DNA of 64,000 nt from Sphingobacterium alimentarium (GTDB taxonomy: Bacteria > Bacteroidota > Bacteroidia > Sphingobacteriales > Sphingobacteriaceae), in contig NZ_SMBZ01000001.1 in assembly GCF_004342685.1 (NCBI RefSeq), positions 1 to 64,000 on the forward strand. Direction: 5' to 3'. The notes beneath the pieces were generated by a model, which saw only the letters and a program-made list of their open reading frames with translations, did no database searches and had not been told where the DNA came from. Positions 16,669-25,465 of the stretch are shown piece by piece; within the stretch, counting starts at the first letter, position 1, and the number at the start of each line of letters is the position of its first letter. The position numbers were made by a program, and so were the translations under genes.

Positions 16669-18183
16669 ATGGCCATACTTAACTCAATATTCACGTGGAT
16701 TATGCAAAAGAGAATTCATCAGATTGAGCTCTTTATTAAATATCCCCATGATGTGCAGGAAGAATGGTTTCAAAACTTGATTTCAGCAGCTGAAGCTACC
16801 GAATGGGGCAGAAAATACGATTTTAAGAGTATTTATACTGTTGAGGAATTCAAAAATCGTGTGCCCATTAGTGACTATGATGGTCTCAAAGTCTATATCG
16901 ATCGCATGATCAAAGGTGAGCAGAATATCCTTTGGCCATCGGACATAAAATGGTTTGCCAAATCCTCAGGCACGACGGCAGACCGCAGTAAATTTATTCC
17001 TGTTAGCCTGGAAGCTTTAGAGGAATGTCATTACCAAGGCGGCAAGGATATGTTGACAATATTCTGCCACAACAAACCCAATAATAAGGTTTTCACAGGA
17101 AAAACCGTCGTAATTGGTGGATCCTCGCAGATCAATAATTTTAGTCCCGATTCCTATTACGGCGATCTATCTTCCATTTTAATCCGCAACCTCCCCTTTT
17201 GGGCCGAGTTCTTACGGACGCCAACTATGGAAGTCACGCTCAATCCTAATTTCGAAGAGAAAATAGAGCAAATCGCTCAGCTTACCATAAAAGAAAATGT
17301 GACGAGTCTCGCGGGTGTACCGACTTGGAATATCGTCATGGCAAAGCGCATACTAGAGATTACAGGCAAAGATAATCTCTTGGACATTTGGCCAAATTTA
17401 GAGTTTTACGGCCACGGCGGTGTCAGTTTCATGCCTTATAAAGAGCAGTTCAAGCGTTTAATTCCTACTGACAATATGTATTATCTGGAGAATTACAATG
17501 CTTCTGAGGGCTATTTTGGTATACAAGACCAGTCCGATTCAGACGATTTGTTACTTATGCTCGATTACGGCATTTTCTATGAATTTTTGCCCTTCGAAAA
17601 TTTAGAAGACGAGCATCCCAAAACATTAGGTTTGCACGAAGTAGAAATAGGTAAAAACTATGCGCTGATTATTTCCACAAATGCTGGACTTTGGCGCTAT
17701 AAAATAGGTGACACCATTAAGTTCACTTCCCTATCCCCTTATCGTTTCCAGATTTCGGGTCGCACAAAACAGTATATCAATACCTTCGGTGAAGAAGTGA
17801 TCGTAGACAATGCCGATCAGGCGCTCCGAGCGGCTTGTGATGCTACGGCAGCTATAATTAAGGATTACACCGCTGGACCTGTCTATTTTAACAATAAGGA
17901 CGCCGGTGCTCACGAATGGATTATTGAATTTGAAAAACAACCTGGAGATTTTAATCAATTCTGCGACATACTAGACAATACGCTTCGGGAGATCAACTCG
18001 GATTATGATGCCAAAAGATATAAAAATATGGCTTTGGCAAAACCTATTATCCATAATGCTCCGGATAAGACTTTTTACAACTGGATGAAATCGCGTGGCA
18101 AATTGGGTGGACAAAATAAAGTGCCTCGCTTAGCAAACAATCGCGATTATTTGGATCCTTTATTGAAAATCATTCACAATTAA
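16669..18183 (+). CDS. GH3 family acyl-adenylate-forming protein
   Basis: 504 residues over the full GH3 fold. The ATP/AMP phosphate loop is visible as KSSGTTADRSKFIPVS, and later family segments include YNASEGYFG and YKIGDTIKFT. In plants GH3 enzymes join amino acids to jasmonate or auxin through an acyl-adenylate. Bacterial members are widespread in Bacteroidota but no physiological substrate is established. It follows lptB by 22 bases on the same strand, so a link to envelope lipids is possible but unproven. Confidence 0.8.
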   Translation: MAILNSIFTWIMQKRIHQIELFIKYPHDVQEEWFQNLISAAEATEWGRKYDFKSIYTVEEFKNRVPISDYDGLKVYIDRMIKGEQNILWPSDIKWFAKSSGTTADRSKFIPVSLEALEECHYQGGKDMLTIFCHNKPNNKVFTGKTVVIGGSSQINNFSPDSYYGDLSSILIRNLPFWAEFLRTPTMEVTLNPNFEEKIEQIAQLTIKENVTSLAGVPTWNIVMAKRILEITGKDNLLDIWPNLEFYGHGGVSFMPYKEQFKRLIPTDNMYYLENYNASEGYFGIQDQSDSDDLLLMLDYGIFYEFLPFENLEDEHPKTLGLHEVEIGKNYALIISTNAGLWRYKIGDTIKFTSLSPYRFQISGRTKQYINTFGEEVIVDNADQALRAACDATAAIIKDYTAGPVYFNNKDAGAHEWIIEFEKQPGDFNQFCDILDNTLREINSDYDAKRYKNMALAKPIIHNAPDKTFYNWMKSRGKLGGQNKVPRLANNRDYLDPLLKIIHN

Positions 18184-18640
18184 TGAACTTTGTTACGGAA
18201 GAATAACAGCAGAACCGCAAACTAATATACCTTTGTCCATAACAGTTAATGCATTTCTTAAATAATTATACATACACTCCGTGTATCATAAACATAATCC
18301 GCCGAATTAGACTCACGGGCGAATAAAATTTTTATAGAGATAAATAAAATATCCTTTAATAAATCCGAATAAGGTGATGTGTTGTTCTTCACGACGTTTT
18401 GTCGTTGATTTCTGCAATAAAGACTTCATAATAAGGTAGTTAATTGGTTTAACAGATAAATTCGACGGGATATCAAATTAATTTACGAACCGCATATATC
18501 CTAAATTACAAATTTTAATTCAATAAGGAGATTTTTATTTATGCCCCTAAATTGGCAAATTGAATACCCTATTTCGAAATTAAAGCAAAAGCTCTAAATC
18601 TTTTTTTTTAACTTGCATTCCAATAAAATATAAAAAGAGA
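18184..18640. other. Intergenic region of 457 bases before ilvE with no recognised element
   Basis: AT-rich. I see no convincing ORF, tRNA, riboswitch or strong hairpin, and no good TAnnTTTG box near ilvE. A run of nine T's followed by AACTTGCATTCC lies about 30 bases before the ilvE start. It probably holds the ilvE promoter and leader, but nothing specific can be named. Confidence 0.5.
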
Positions 18641-19708
18641 ATGAGCGCGACAGAACAAATTTCAATTCGCGTAGAGCCGACAAGTACATCAAGACTCTCG
18701 CAAGTAGACTTCAATAATCTTAAGTTTGGGCATATCATGTCAGACCACATGCTGGTCGCTGAGTATAACAATGGTAAATGGGAAGATGTGAGTATTGTGC
18801 CCTATGGCGAGCTTAGCATTAGTCCATCCATGTCTGCATTGCACTATGGTCAATCCATTTTTGAAGGTATCAAAGCATACAAATTTGACGATGGAACAGT
18901 AAGTATATTTAGACCAGAGAATAACTGGGAAAGATTTAACAAGTCCGCAGCGCGTCTGCAGATGCCCGAAGTGCCGGAAGATATTTTCTTGGGCGGGATG
19001 AAACAATTATTGGATATCGATCGCGATTGGGTTCCTTCTAAAGAAGGTACTTCATTGTATATTCGTCCATTTATGTTTGCAACGGAATCCGCATTAGGCG
19101 TGCATCCTTCGATTTCATACAAGTTTATTGTTATTACTTGTCCGGTAGGTGCATATTACAGCAAACCGATTTCACTGAAAGTGGAAACGCACTATACACG
19201 TGCAGCCGAAGGTGGTGTTGGTTTTTCAAAAAATGCAGGTAACTATGCATTGTCATTATACCCTACACAACTGGCGAATGATGAAGGTTACGACCAAATC
19301 ATGTGGACAGACGCTCTTGAGCACAAATATATTGAAGAAGCTGGAACAGCCAATCTAATCTTCCGTATTGGAGACACCATCATTACGCCACATGGCGATA
19401 CCATTCTCCATGGCGTGACGAGACGTACCATCATGCAATTGGCAGAAGAATGGGGCTATAAAGCGGAACAACGCAAGGTTTCCGTAAAAGAATTGATTGA
19501 TGGTATCGAAGCAGGTCAAGTTGCCGAAGCATTTGCTGCAGGTACTGCTGCTACAATTACGCATATCGATAGAATCGGTTTTGAAGGTAAAGACTATACT
19601 TTGCCTCCAGTAGAAGGCCGTGAATTCTCTAATAAAGTATTAGATTATTTGAATCAATTACGATATGGTAAAATTGAAGATCCATTCGGTTGGAACTTTA
19701 TCGTATAG
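18641..19708 (+). CDS. ilvE: Branched-chain amino acid aminotransferase
   Basis: 355 residues, class IV PLP aminotransferase of the longer eukaryotic-like BCAT type. The PLP-lysine context GGVGFSKNAGNYALS is visible, along with ALEHKYIEEAGTANLIF and HGVTRRTIMQLA (phosphate-binding region). The enzyme interconverts Leu, Ile and Val with their 2-oxoacids in the cytosol. It is a lone gene with its own terminator, after a long leader region. Confidence 0.92.
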   Translation: MSATEQISIRVEPTSTSRLSQVDFNNLKFGHIMSDHMLVAEYNNGKWEDVSIVPYGELSISPSMSALHYGQSIFEGIKAYKFDDGTVSIFRPENNWERFNKSAARLQMPEVPEDIFLGGMKQLLDIDRDWVPSKEGTSLYIRPFMFATESALGVHPSISYKFIVITCPVGAYYSKPISLKVETHYTRAAEGGVGFSKNAGNYALSLYPTQLANDEGYDQIMWTDALEHKYIEEAGTANLIFRIGDTIITPHGDTILHGVTRRTIMQLAEEWGYKAEQRKVSVKELIDGIEAGQVAEAFAAGTAATITHIDRIGFEGKDYTLPPVEGREFSNKVLDYLNQLRYGKIEDPFGWNFIV

Positions 19709-19730
19709 CCCATACTGTCACTGTATATAG

Positions 19731-19759
19731 AAAGGTCTAAGTTAGCTACTTAGACCTTT
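19731..19759 (+). terminator. Rho-independent terminator of ilvE
   Basis: A 12-bp perfect stem AAAGGTCTAAGT / ACTTAGACCTTT with a 5-base loop, followed by further T's. It lies 22 bases after the ilvE stop. Confidence 0.9.
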
Positions 19760-19863
19760 TTTGTTTTCTACGCTACACATTTACTCACCGAATAAACCTC
19801 GATTTTTACCGACTTTCTTCGTCGATTAATCTAATTGCCATTCTGCAGCCTTCCCATTCACCC

Positions 19864-19871
19864 TACCTTTG
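19864..19871 (+). promoter_or_regulatory. Candidate -7 promoter box for the NTF2-like gene
   Basis: TACCTTTG fits TAnnTTTG and lies 41 bases before the ATG at 19913. The -33 box is not clear. Confidence 0.4.
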
Positions 19872-19912
19872 GAGTATCAAAAGAAATTAAAAAACTAAAA
19901 ATATAAACAACC

Positions 19913-20338
19913 ATGAAAAGAAATCTATTAGCAATCGCAACAGTAATGATGATGGTATTATCATTGAGCTCATTTGCAAATGAGAAAGCAAACCCTTCTG
20001 TATCAGGACCATCAGTAAGCATCGTAGCTAATTATTTGAATGCTTCAGTTTTGGGTCACCAAAACGATATTAAAGAAATGTTGGCCGACAACTTTGAATA
20101 CTTCAACACAGCGAACAAGAAAAAATCTTCTAAAGAAGAGTATGTGAAATTCCTGAACGAAACGAACAATTCAAAATACGACTGCGCTTACACTTATGAA
20201 GTATTGGATCAGACAGGCAAATTTGCTGTAGCAAAAGCAACTTTCAAATTTGACAATTTTACCCGTGTGGATATCCTTACGCTACAAGATACTGCTGAGG
20301 GATGGAAAATAAGCGAAGTAATCACCAACTATAAATAA
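19913..20338 (+). CDS. Secreted NTF2-like (SnoaL/lumazine-binding-like) protein
   Basis: 141 residues. It has a clear signal peptide (MKRNLLAIATVMMMVLSLSSFA, cleavage near residue 22), so the protein is periplasmic or exported. The rest forms a small alpha+beta barrel-like pattern: a helix VSIVANYLNASVLGHQNDIK, then strands ending FKFDNFTRVDILTL. This resembles the NTF2-like superfamily. No catalytic residues are recognisable and the function is unknown. Confidence 0.65.
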   Translation: MKRNLLAIATVMMMVLSLSSFANEKANPSVSGPSVSIVANYLNASVLGHQNDIKEMLADNFEYFNTANKKKSSKEEYVKFLNETNNSKYDCAYTYEVLDQTGKFAVAKATFKFDNFTRVDILTLQDTAEGWKISEVITNYK

Positions 20339-20362
20339 TTACAACTCTTCCACTATAAATCA

Positions 20363-20386
20363 AAGGCCTTCCGATGGGGAGGCCTT
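20363..20386. terminator. Shared terminator between the NTF2-like gene and miaA
   Basis: The stem AAGGCCTTCC / GGGAGGCCTT has one T-G wobble and a GATG loop, followed by ATTTATTTT on the plus strand. It overlaps the miaA stop codon on the minus strand. Confidence 0.75.
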
Positions 20387-21305
20387 ATTTATTTTGGAGT
20401 GAAATGTAATGCAAAATACCTGTTAAGTCATGAGGTTCGAACCAGGTGGTGTTACCATATTTCTTGAACCATGTGATTTGCCTTTTGGCATAGCGTCTTG
20501 AATTTTGTTTAATCTTGTCAATGGCTTCTTCGAGACTGAGGTCACCATCGAAATAATCAAATATTTCTGAATAGCCTACAGTCAGTAACGCCGGCTTATG
20601 GCGATATTGTTCTAAGGATTTTACTTCATCTATCAATCCTGCTGCCAGCATATTGTCCACCCGAAGATTGATACGCTCGTATAATTTGGGACGATCCATA
20701 TTCAGACCGACTGTCACGACTTGAAATGGACGGGAAGCTTGCTCTTTCTTTTGATAAAAAGACATAGGATTTCCGGTAGCTTCGTACACCTCCAGTGCGC
20801 GAATGACACGTTGGGGGTTGTCAATATCGGCCACCGCATAATATGCAGGGTCTAATTCTCTGAGGCGGGCCTTCAGAGGCTCCAGTCCTTTTTCTTCAAA
20901 GGCTTTGTTCAACGCATCGCGTACTCCCTCCGGAGCTTTGGGCAAATCATCCAAGCCTTCGCACACTGCACGAACAAACAATCCCGAACCACCGACCATA
21001 ATGACGGTGTCTTTCGTTAAAAATAGTTCATCCAACAGCTTCAATGCATCACGCTCAAAATCACCTGCAGAATATTCTTGCGCGATGGAATGTGAATTGA
21101 TAAAATGGTGAGGAGCGGCAGCAAGCTCCTCCGCATCAGGTTTGGCCGTGCCTATGGTCATCTCCCGATAAAACTGACGAGAATCAGCCGATATTATTTC
21201 CGTATTGAAATGCTGCGCCAATAAAATAGCCGTAGCTGTTTTACCTACTGCTGTAGGACCAACCACTACGACTAACGTTTTTTTATGTTTGTCCACAAAA
21301 GACAT
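20385..21305 (-). CDS. miaA: tRNA dimethylallyltransferase MiaA
   Basis: 306 residues. It adds a dimethylallyl group to N6 of A37 in tRNAs reading UNN codons. Visible marks are the P-loop VVVGPTAVGKTATA, the SADSRQFYREMTIGTAKP substrate segment, ALEVYEATGNPMS and the C-terminal YAKRQITWFKK. The length is normal. It lies 3 bases downstream of the acidic-tail gene, suggesting co-transcription. Confidence 0.93.
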   Translation of the reverse strand: MSFVDKHKKTLVVVVGPTAVGKTATAILLAQHFNTEIISADSRQFYREMTIGTAKPDAEELAAAPHHFINSHSIAQEYSAGDFERDALKLLDELFLTKDTVIMVGGSGLFVRAVCEGLDDLPKAPEGVRDALNKAFEEKGLEPLKARLRELDPAYYAVADIDNPQRVIRALEVYEATGNPMSFYQKKEQASRPFQVVTVGLNMDRPKLYERINLRVDNMLAAGLIDEVKSLEQYRHKPALLTVGYSEIFDYFDGDLSLEEAIDKIKQNSRRYAKRQITWFKKYGNTTWFEPHDLTGILHYISLQNK

Positions 21306-21308
21306 TAA

Positions 21309-21899
21309 TTAATAATCTTCTTCTCCGGCGCCGAATTCTTGTTCTTCCTCTCCACCTTCTTCTTCCTCATCACCCTCATCGATGCTGTATTCATCTTCAT
21401 CGTCTACACCATATTCTTCGGTAGCAGTTTCTTCGATGAAGTCATCATCGTCGTCCTCATCCAAATCCGCAACAGGGAAATTGGCAGCGGCAGCGATTTT
21501 AGGAGCTAGACCTACAGATTTGAACAGTGCCGGATATACCTTGCCGTCTTCCTCCTTCAAAATCTTAATGAGTTCCACATGAAAATCATAGGGTCTGTCA
21601 AAATTATAGATGTAATAAAACTTTTGGTGCGGGTCATCAATAAACTTACTTAGACGGATATCCTCCATGATTAATACACCTGATTCCTTCTTACGTGGAT
21701 TCGGAAGATGCGCTATTTCAGTACCTTTTTTCCACTGATCATTGCTCACATAAAAGGAGGACGATACCTCAGGATTGTAACCCGTGCTCTTATGTATCTC
21801 ATGATGTAATTCTAAAAAAGTACCCTTTGAAGGCATATCAATATCACGATATACATCTTCATAATCTTCGAATGTAACTCTAAATCTGTAAACTGCCAT
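21309..21899 (-). CDS. pRiA4b ORF-3-like (IS1096 TnpR passenger-like) protein with acidic tail
   Basis: 196 residues. Residues 1-140 match the pRiA4b ORF-3-like fold (YRFRVTFEDYEDVYRDIDMP, then STGYNPEVSSSFYVSNDQW). From about residue 145 the chain becomes almost wholly acidic (runs of D and E broken by Y and V). Despite the family name taken from an IS passenger gene, no transposase or inverted repeat is present here and the gene sits between miaA and the CCA enzyme as a normal chromosomal member. The function is unknown. Confidence 0.75.
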   Translation of the reverse strand: MAVYRFRVTFEDYEDVYRDIDMPSKGTFLELHHEIHKSTGYNPEVSSSFYVSNDQWKKGTEIAHLPNPRKKESGVLIMEDIRLSKFIDDPHQKFYYIYNFDRPYDFHVELIKILKEEDGKVYPALFKSVGLAPKIAAAANFPVADLDEDDDDDFIEETATEEYGVDDEDEYSIDEGDEEEEGGEEEQEFGAGEEDY

Positions 21900-21965
21900 A
21901 TATCTATATCGACTAAGTATAACCTAGTTTCTGTTTATAAAATTATAAAATTATTTTGAAGTCTA

Positions 21966-23390
21966 TCAAGACAATATTGCCTTGGGTTCCAAATTAAGCT
22001 CCTTGGCTTTATCCAACATAAATTGGTACGCAGCCATACGCTCATTTGGAATATCTCCTTCTAAGATCGCTTCGCGAATCGCATTCTTGATAACCCCCAC
22101 TTGCTTGCTTGGTCCCAATCCAAAAACATGCATGATATCTTCTCCCGTCACTGGTGGCTGCCAGTTGCGTAAGTGATCACGCTCTTCGACATCTTTGAGT
22201 TTTTGCTTGACAAGCTCAAAATTGTCGCGGTATTTTTTCTTTTTAAACTCATTTTTGGTCGTCACGTCCGCATGACACAAGAGCATGAGCGCATCAATAT
22301 CATCCCCTGCTTCGAATAAAAGACGACGTACTGCCGAATCTGTCACAATATCCTGTGCAAGAACAATCGGTCGCAAATGCAGTTGAACTAGCTTCTGAAC
22401 AAATTTCATCTTTTCATTCAGCGGCAATTTCATGTCAGCGAACAACTTAGGCACCATGCGAGCGCCGCGATCTTCGTGCCCATGAAATGTCCATCCAATA
22501 CGCTTATCAAAACGCTTTGTCGCTGGCTTGGCGATATCGTGCATGATTGCAGCCCAGCGCAGCCACAAGTCATCGGACATATCGGCAACATTGTCCAGCA
22601 CCTCTAAAGTATGGTAGAAATTGTCCTTATGTCCTTTGCCATCGACATAATCCACACCATACAAATTTGCCATAGCCGGAAATACCAACTGCAGCAAACC
22701 CGTATCAAACAAATATTTAAAACCTATTGAAGGTTTTTTGGACAAAATAATTTTATTCATTTCGTCCGTAATACGCTCTTTGGAAATAATCTGAATGCGC
22801 TCCTTGGTCTCCACAATAGCTTCCAAAGTTTCCACATCAATTTTGAAATTCAATTGAGTAGCAAATCGTATCGCACGCATCATACGCAGCGGATCATCCG
22901 AGAATGTTTCTTTGGGTGCTAATGGGGTACGGATAATGCGATTTTCAATATCAGATAATCCATCAAATGGATCCAACAATTGTCCATACGTAGCGCTATT
23001 CAACGAGTAGGCCATCGCATTAATGGTGAAGTCACGACGATTTTGATCATCCTGCAATGTACCATCTTCTACGATAGGCTTACGCGAATCACGTCTATAG
23101 GATTCTTTTCGGGCACCTACGAATTCGACATCCAGCCCATCATACACCAACATGGCTGTACCAAACGATTTATACACCGCCACTTTGGTATGCAAATGCT
23201 CACCTAATTTGGTTGCAAAATCTATTCCTGAACCAATCACCAATATATCTACGTCATTTTTGAAAGAACGTCCCATTATCCTATCCCGTACGTAGCCACC
23301 GATGACATACACTTCTGTATCTGTCTTGTCAGCTAAATCTTTGATAATAGAAAATATGGGATGTTGTAAATCTTCAGTCATAGCACACAT
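21966..23390 (-). CDS. CCA tRNA nucleotidyltransferase / poly(A) polymerase family with HD domain
   Basis: 474 residues. The class II nucleotidyltransferase head shows GGYVRDRIMGRSFKNDVDIL, with the two catalytic carboxylates in DVD, then RRDFTINAMAYSL and DPLRMMRAIRFATQL. An HD phosphohydrolase motif follows (WAAIMHDIAKP). The enzyme adds or repairs the 3' CCA of tRNAs in the cytosol. It is followed on the same strand by the acidic-tail gene and miaA, so RNA-processing genes are grouped here. Confidence 0.9.
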   Translation of the reverse strand: MCAMTEDLQHPIFSIIKDLADKTDTEVYVIGGYVRDRIMGRSFKNDVDILVIGSGIDFATKLGEHLHTKVAVYKSFGTAMLVYDGLDVEFVGARKESYRRDSRKPIVEDGTLQDDQNRRDFTINAMAYSLNSATYGQLLDPFDGLSDIENRIIRTPLAPKETFSDDPLRMMRAIRFATQLNFKIDVETLEAIVETKERIQIISKERITDEMNKIILSKKPSIGFKYLFDTGLLQLVFPAMANLYGVDYVDGKGHKDNFYHTLEVLDNVADMSDDLWLRWAAIMHDIAKPATKRFDKRIGWTFHGHEDRGARMVPKLFADMKLPLNEKMKFVQKLVQLHLRPIVLAQDIVTDSAVRRLLFEAGDDIDALMLLCHADVTTKNEFKKKKYRDNFELVKQKLKDVEERDHLRNWQPPVTGEDIMHVFGLGPSKQVGVIKNAIREAILEGDIPNERMAAYQFMLDKAKELNLEPKAILS

Positions 23391-23477
23391 ATAGGCCTTA
23401 CCGACCTATTTCGTTGGCAAAAATACTCAATTTAAAAGAAAAATAAGTCAAAAATCTAAGGTAATCTCCCGTGTGGA

Positions 23478-24533
23478 CTAATCTCTATCTTTAGAAAGTT
23501 TACGGAATGCTAAAGGATTATCGGACAACACAGCTTGCTCGCGACGATTTTTTACGATATGTACTGCCGTGAAAATCGCCTCCATAAAGGATGCATGCGA
23601 AGCCAAATTTTTACCTGCGATATCGTAACCTGTGCCGTGATCTGGTGAAGTGCGCACGATAGGCAGTCCTGCAGTATAATTTACTCCTTTACGATTTGCA
23701 ATATGTTTAAATGGAATTAAACCTTGGTCGTGATACATCGCAAGTACAGCATCAAATTTTTTGTAGGCTTCGCCTGCGAAAAATCCATCTGCTGGATAAG
23801 GTCCGAAACAGAATATCCCCTCTTCATTCGCTTTGGCCAAAGATGGTGCTATGATTGTATCATCTTCGATGCCAATCACTCCGTTATCACCTGCGTGCGG
23901 ATTCAATCCTAGCACGGCGATTTTCGGTTTTTGGATCCAAAAATCTGTTTTCAAGGAGTTATTCATCAATCGCAATTTCTTCAGAATAGCTTCTTCAGAG
24001 ATTTTAGTAGCGACTTCATTTAGCGGAATATGTCCCGTCACTACGCCTATCTTTAATTCATCACACACCATAAACATCAATACATCATCCGCGTTAGTTT
24101 TGCTTTGCAAATATTCGGTATGACCTGGAAAATTAAAGTTTTCACTTTGAATGTTGTGTTTATTGATCGGTGCTGTGACCAAAGCATCAATCTTACCTGC
24201 CGTCAAATCTGCTACGGCTCTTTCTAATGAAATGAAAGCATATTTGCCCCCTGTTTCATTTTCCTCACCCAATGTGATTTTGACATCTTCTTGCCAACAG
24301 TTGATCAGATTAGGACGTTTCGGATTGGCTTGCTCCACATCATTGATGACATTAAAACTGAAGTCATTGATATTGTTTGCTTTACGATGAAATGAAGCGT
24401 TCTTAGTATTACCATACACAATAGGCGTAAAAAAGTCCAACACGCGATTATCCATCAGAGATTTGATAATCACTTCTAGACCTATTCCGTTGATGTCTCC
24501 AATACTAATTCCAACTTTTAATTTTTCACTCAT
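23478..24533 (-). CDS. pdxA: 4-hydroxythreonine-4-phosphate dehydrogenase PdxA
   Basis: 351 residues. It oxidises 4-phosphohydroxy-L-threonine with NAD in pyridoxal-phosphate synthesis (DXP-dependent route). Family segments are GISIGDINGIGLEV, the metal-binding His in FPGHTEYLQ, LNPHAGDNGVIG, MYHDQGLIPFKH and RTSPDHGTGYDIAG. It is divergent from rsmA, its usual neighbour in many genomes, with 151 bases between. Confidence 0.92.
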   Translation of the reverse strand: MSEKLKVGISIGDINGIGLEVIIKSLMDNRVLDFFTPIVYGNTKNASFHRKANNINDFSFNVINDVEQANPKRPNLINCWQEDVKITLGEENETGGKYAFISLERAVADLTAGKIDALVTAPINKHNIQSENFNFPGHTEYLQSKTNADDVLMFMVCDELKIGVVTGHIPLNEVATKISEEAILKKLRLMNNSLKTDFWIQKPKIAVLGLNPHAGDNGVIGIEDDTIIAPSLAKANEEGIFCFGPYPADGFFAGEAYKKFDAVLAMYHDQGLIPFKHIANRKGVNYTAGLPIVRTSPDHGTGYDIAGKNLASHASFMEAIFTAVHIVKNRREQAVLSDNPLAFRKLSKDRD

Positions 24534-24634
24534 CGTTTTAGCGTTTTTTCAATTCAAAAATAGAAAAAAAATGAGAAAGAAAGGTATTTCGGTCACCAAT
24601 GTTGTCAGTTAAGTTTCGGAATATGCCAAATCTT

Positions 24635-24668
24635 TTTGCTGCAATGTCATATTTACTTTTTAATTTTG
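24635..24668 (+). promoter_or_regulatory. Candidate promoter of rsmA
   Basis: TTTG at 24635-24638 and TAATTTTG at 24661-24668, spaced by 22 bases, close to the Bacteroidota TTTG / TAnnTTTG pattern. The ATG follows 16 bases later. Confidence 0.5.
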
Positions 24669-24684
24669 AGGCTAATAGAAGAAT

Positions 24685-25464
24685 ATGGGTAACGTACGCG
24701 CAAAAAAACACTTAGGACAACACTTTTTGAATGACAAAAATGCTGCTCAACGCATCGCAGATGCATTGGACACCTCGCTTGGGTTTACCCAAGTGTTGGA
24801 AGTAGGACCAGGTATGGGTGTATTGTCAGATTTTTTGCTCCAAAAGGAAGAATACGAGACCTATTTGATTGATGTAGACGACGAATCCATTGAATACCTC
24901 ACAGATAAATACCCACAATTGGGTGACAGATTGATCCATGGTGACTTCTTAAAACTCGATTTTAGCCAATATTTTGGGGACAAGATGGCTGTGATCGGAA
25001 ACTATCCATACAATATCTCTTCTCAAATATTATTCAAAATTCTAGAAGAAAGAGACCGTGTCGTACAGATGGCCGGTATGTTCCAAAAAGAAGTGGCTGA
25101 ACGTTGTGTGGCTAAGCCGGGTAGCAAAGAGTATGGAATTCTTTCTGTTTTCTTGCAAGCCTACTATGATGTAGAATACCTTTTCACGGTCAAAGCAGGT
25201 GCATTCAATCCCCCTCCGAAAGTGTTATCCGGCGTCATGCGCATGACACGAAATAAGGTGACGGATTTGGGTTGTAATGAAGCTTTATTTTGGAAAGTCG
25301 TGAAAGCAGGTTTTAACCAACGCCGAAAAACTCTACGAAATTCACTTTCTGGTGTCATTGCCAAAGACAAAATGAGTGACAATCCCTTGTATGAATTGAG
25401 AGCAGAAAGATTGACTGTGCAGGATTTTGTGGCTTTGACAAATGAGATAGCTAATACAAAATGA
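24685..25464 (+). CDS. rsmA: 16S rRNA (adenine1518/1519-N6) dimethyltransferase RsmA
   Basis: 259 residues. It dimethylates two adjacent adenosines of the 3' hairpin of 16S rRNA with SAM during late 30S assembly. The family N-terminus KKHLGQHFLND, the SAM loop VLEVGPGMGVLSDFL and the catalytic GNYPYNISS (NxPY type) are intact. It is followed after one base by the FAD monooxygenase gene. Confidence 0.94.
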   Translation: MGNVRAKKHLGQHFLNDKNAAQRIADALDTSLGFTQVLEVGPGMGVLSDFLLQKEEYETYLIDVDDESIEYLTDKYPQLGDRLIHGDFLKLDFSQYFGDKMAVIGNYPYNISSQILFKILEERDRVVQMAGMFQKEVAERCVAKPGSKEYGILSVFLQAYYDVEYLFTVKAGAFNPPPKVLSGVMRMTRNKVTDLGCNEALFWKVVKAGFNQRRKTLRNSLSGVIAKDKMSDNPLYELRAERLTVQDFVALTNEIANTK

Positions 25465-25465
25465 T

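Noticed and set aside
18184..18640. A possible leader peptide or T-box type regulation before ilvE
   Set aside because: No run of Leu, Ile or Val codons, no T-box sequence and no terminator/antiterminator pair could be found in the 457 bases.
21310..21480. A low-complexity, GAA/GAT-rich stretch that looks like a tandem repeat
   Set aside because: The units are irregular and it simply encodes the acidic tail of the pRiA4b ORF-3-like protein.
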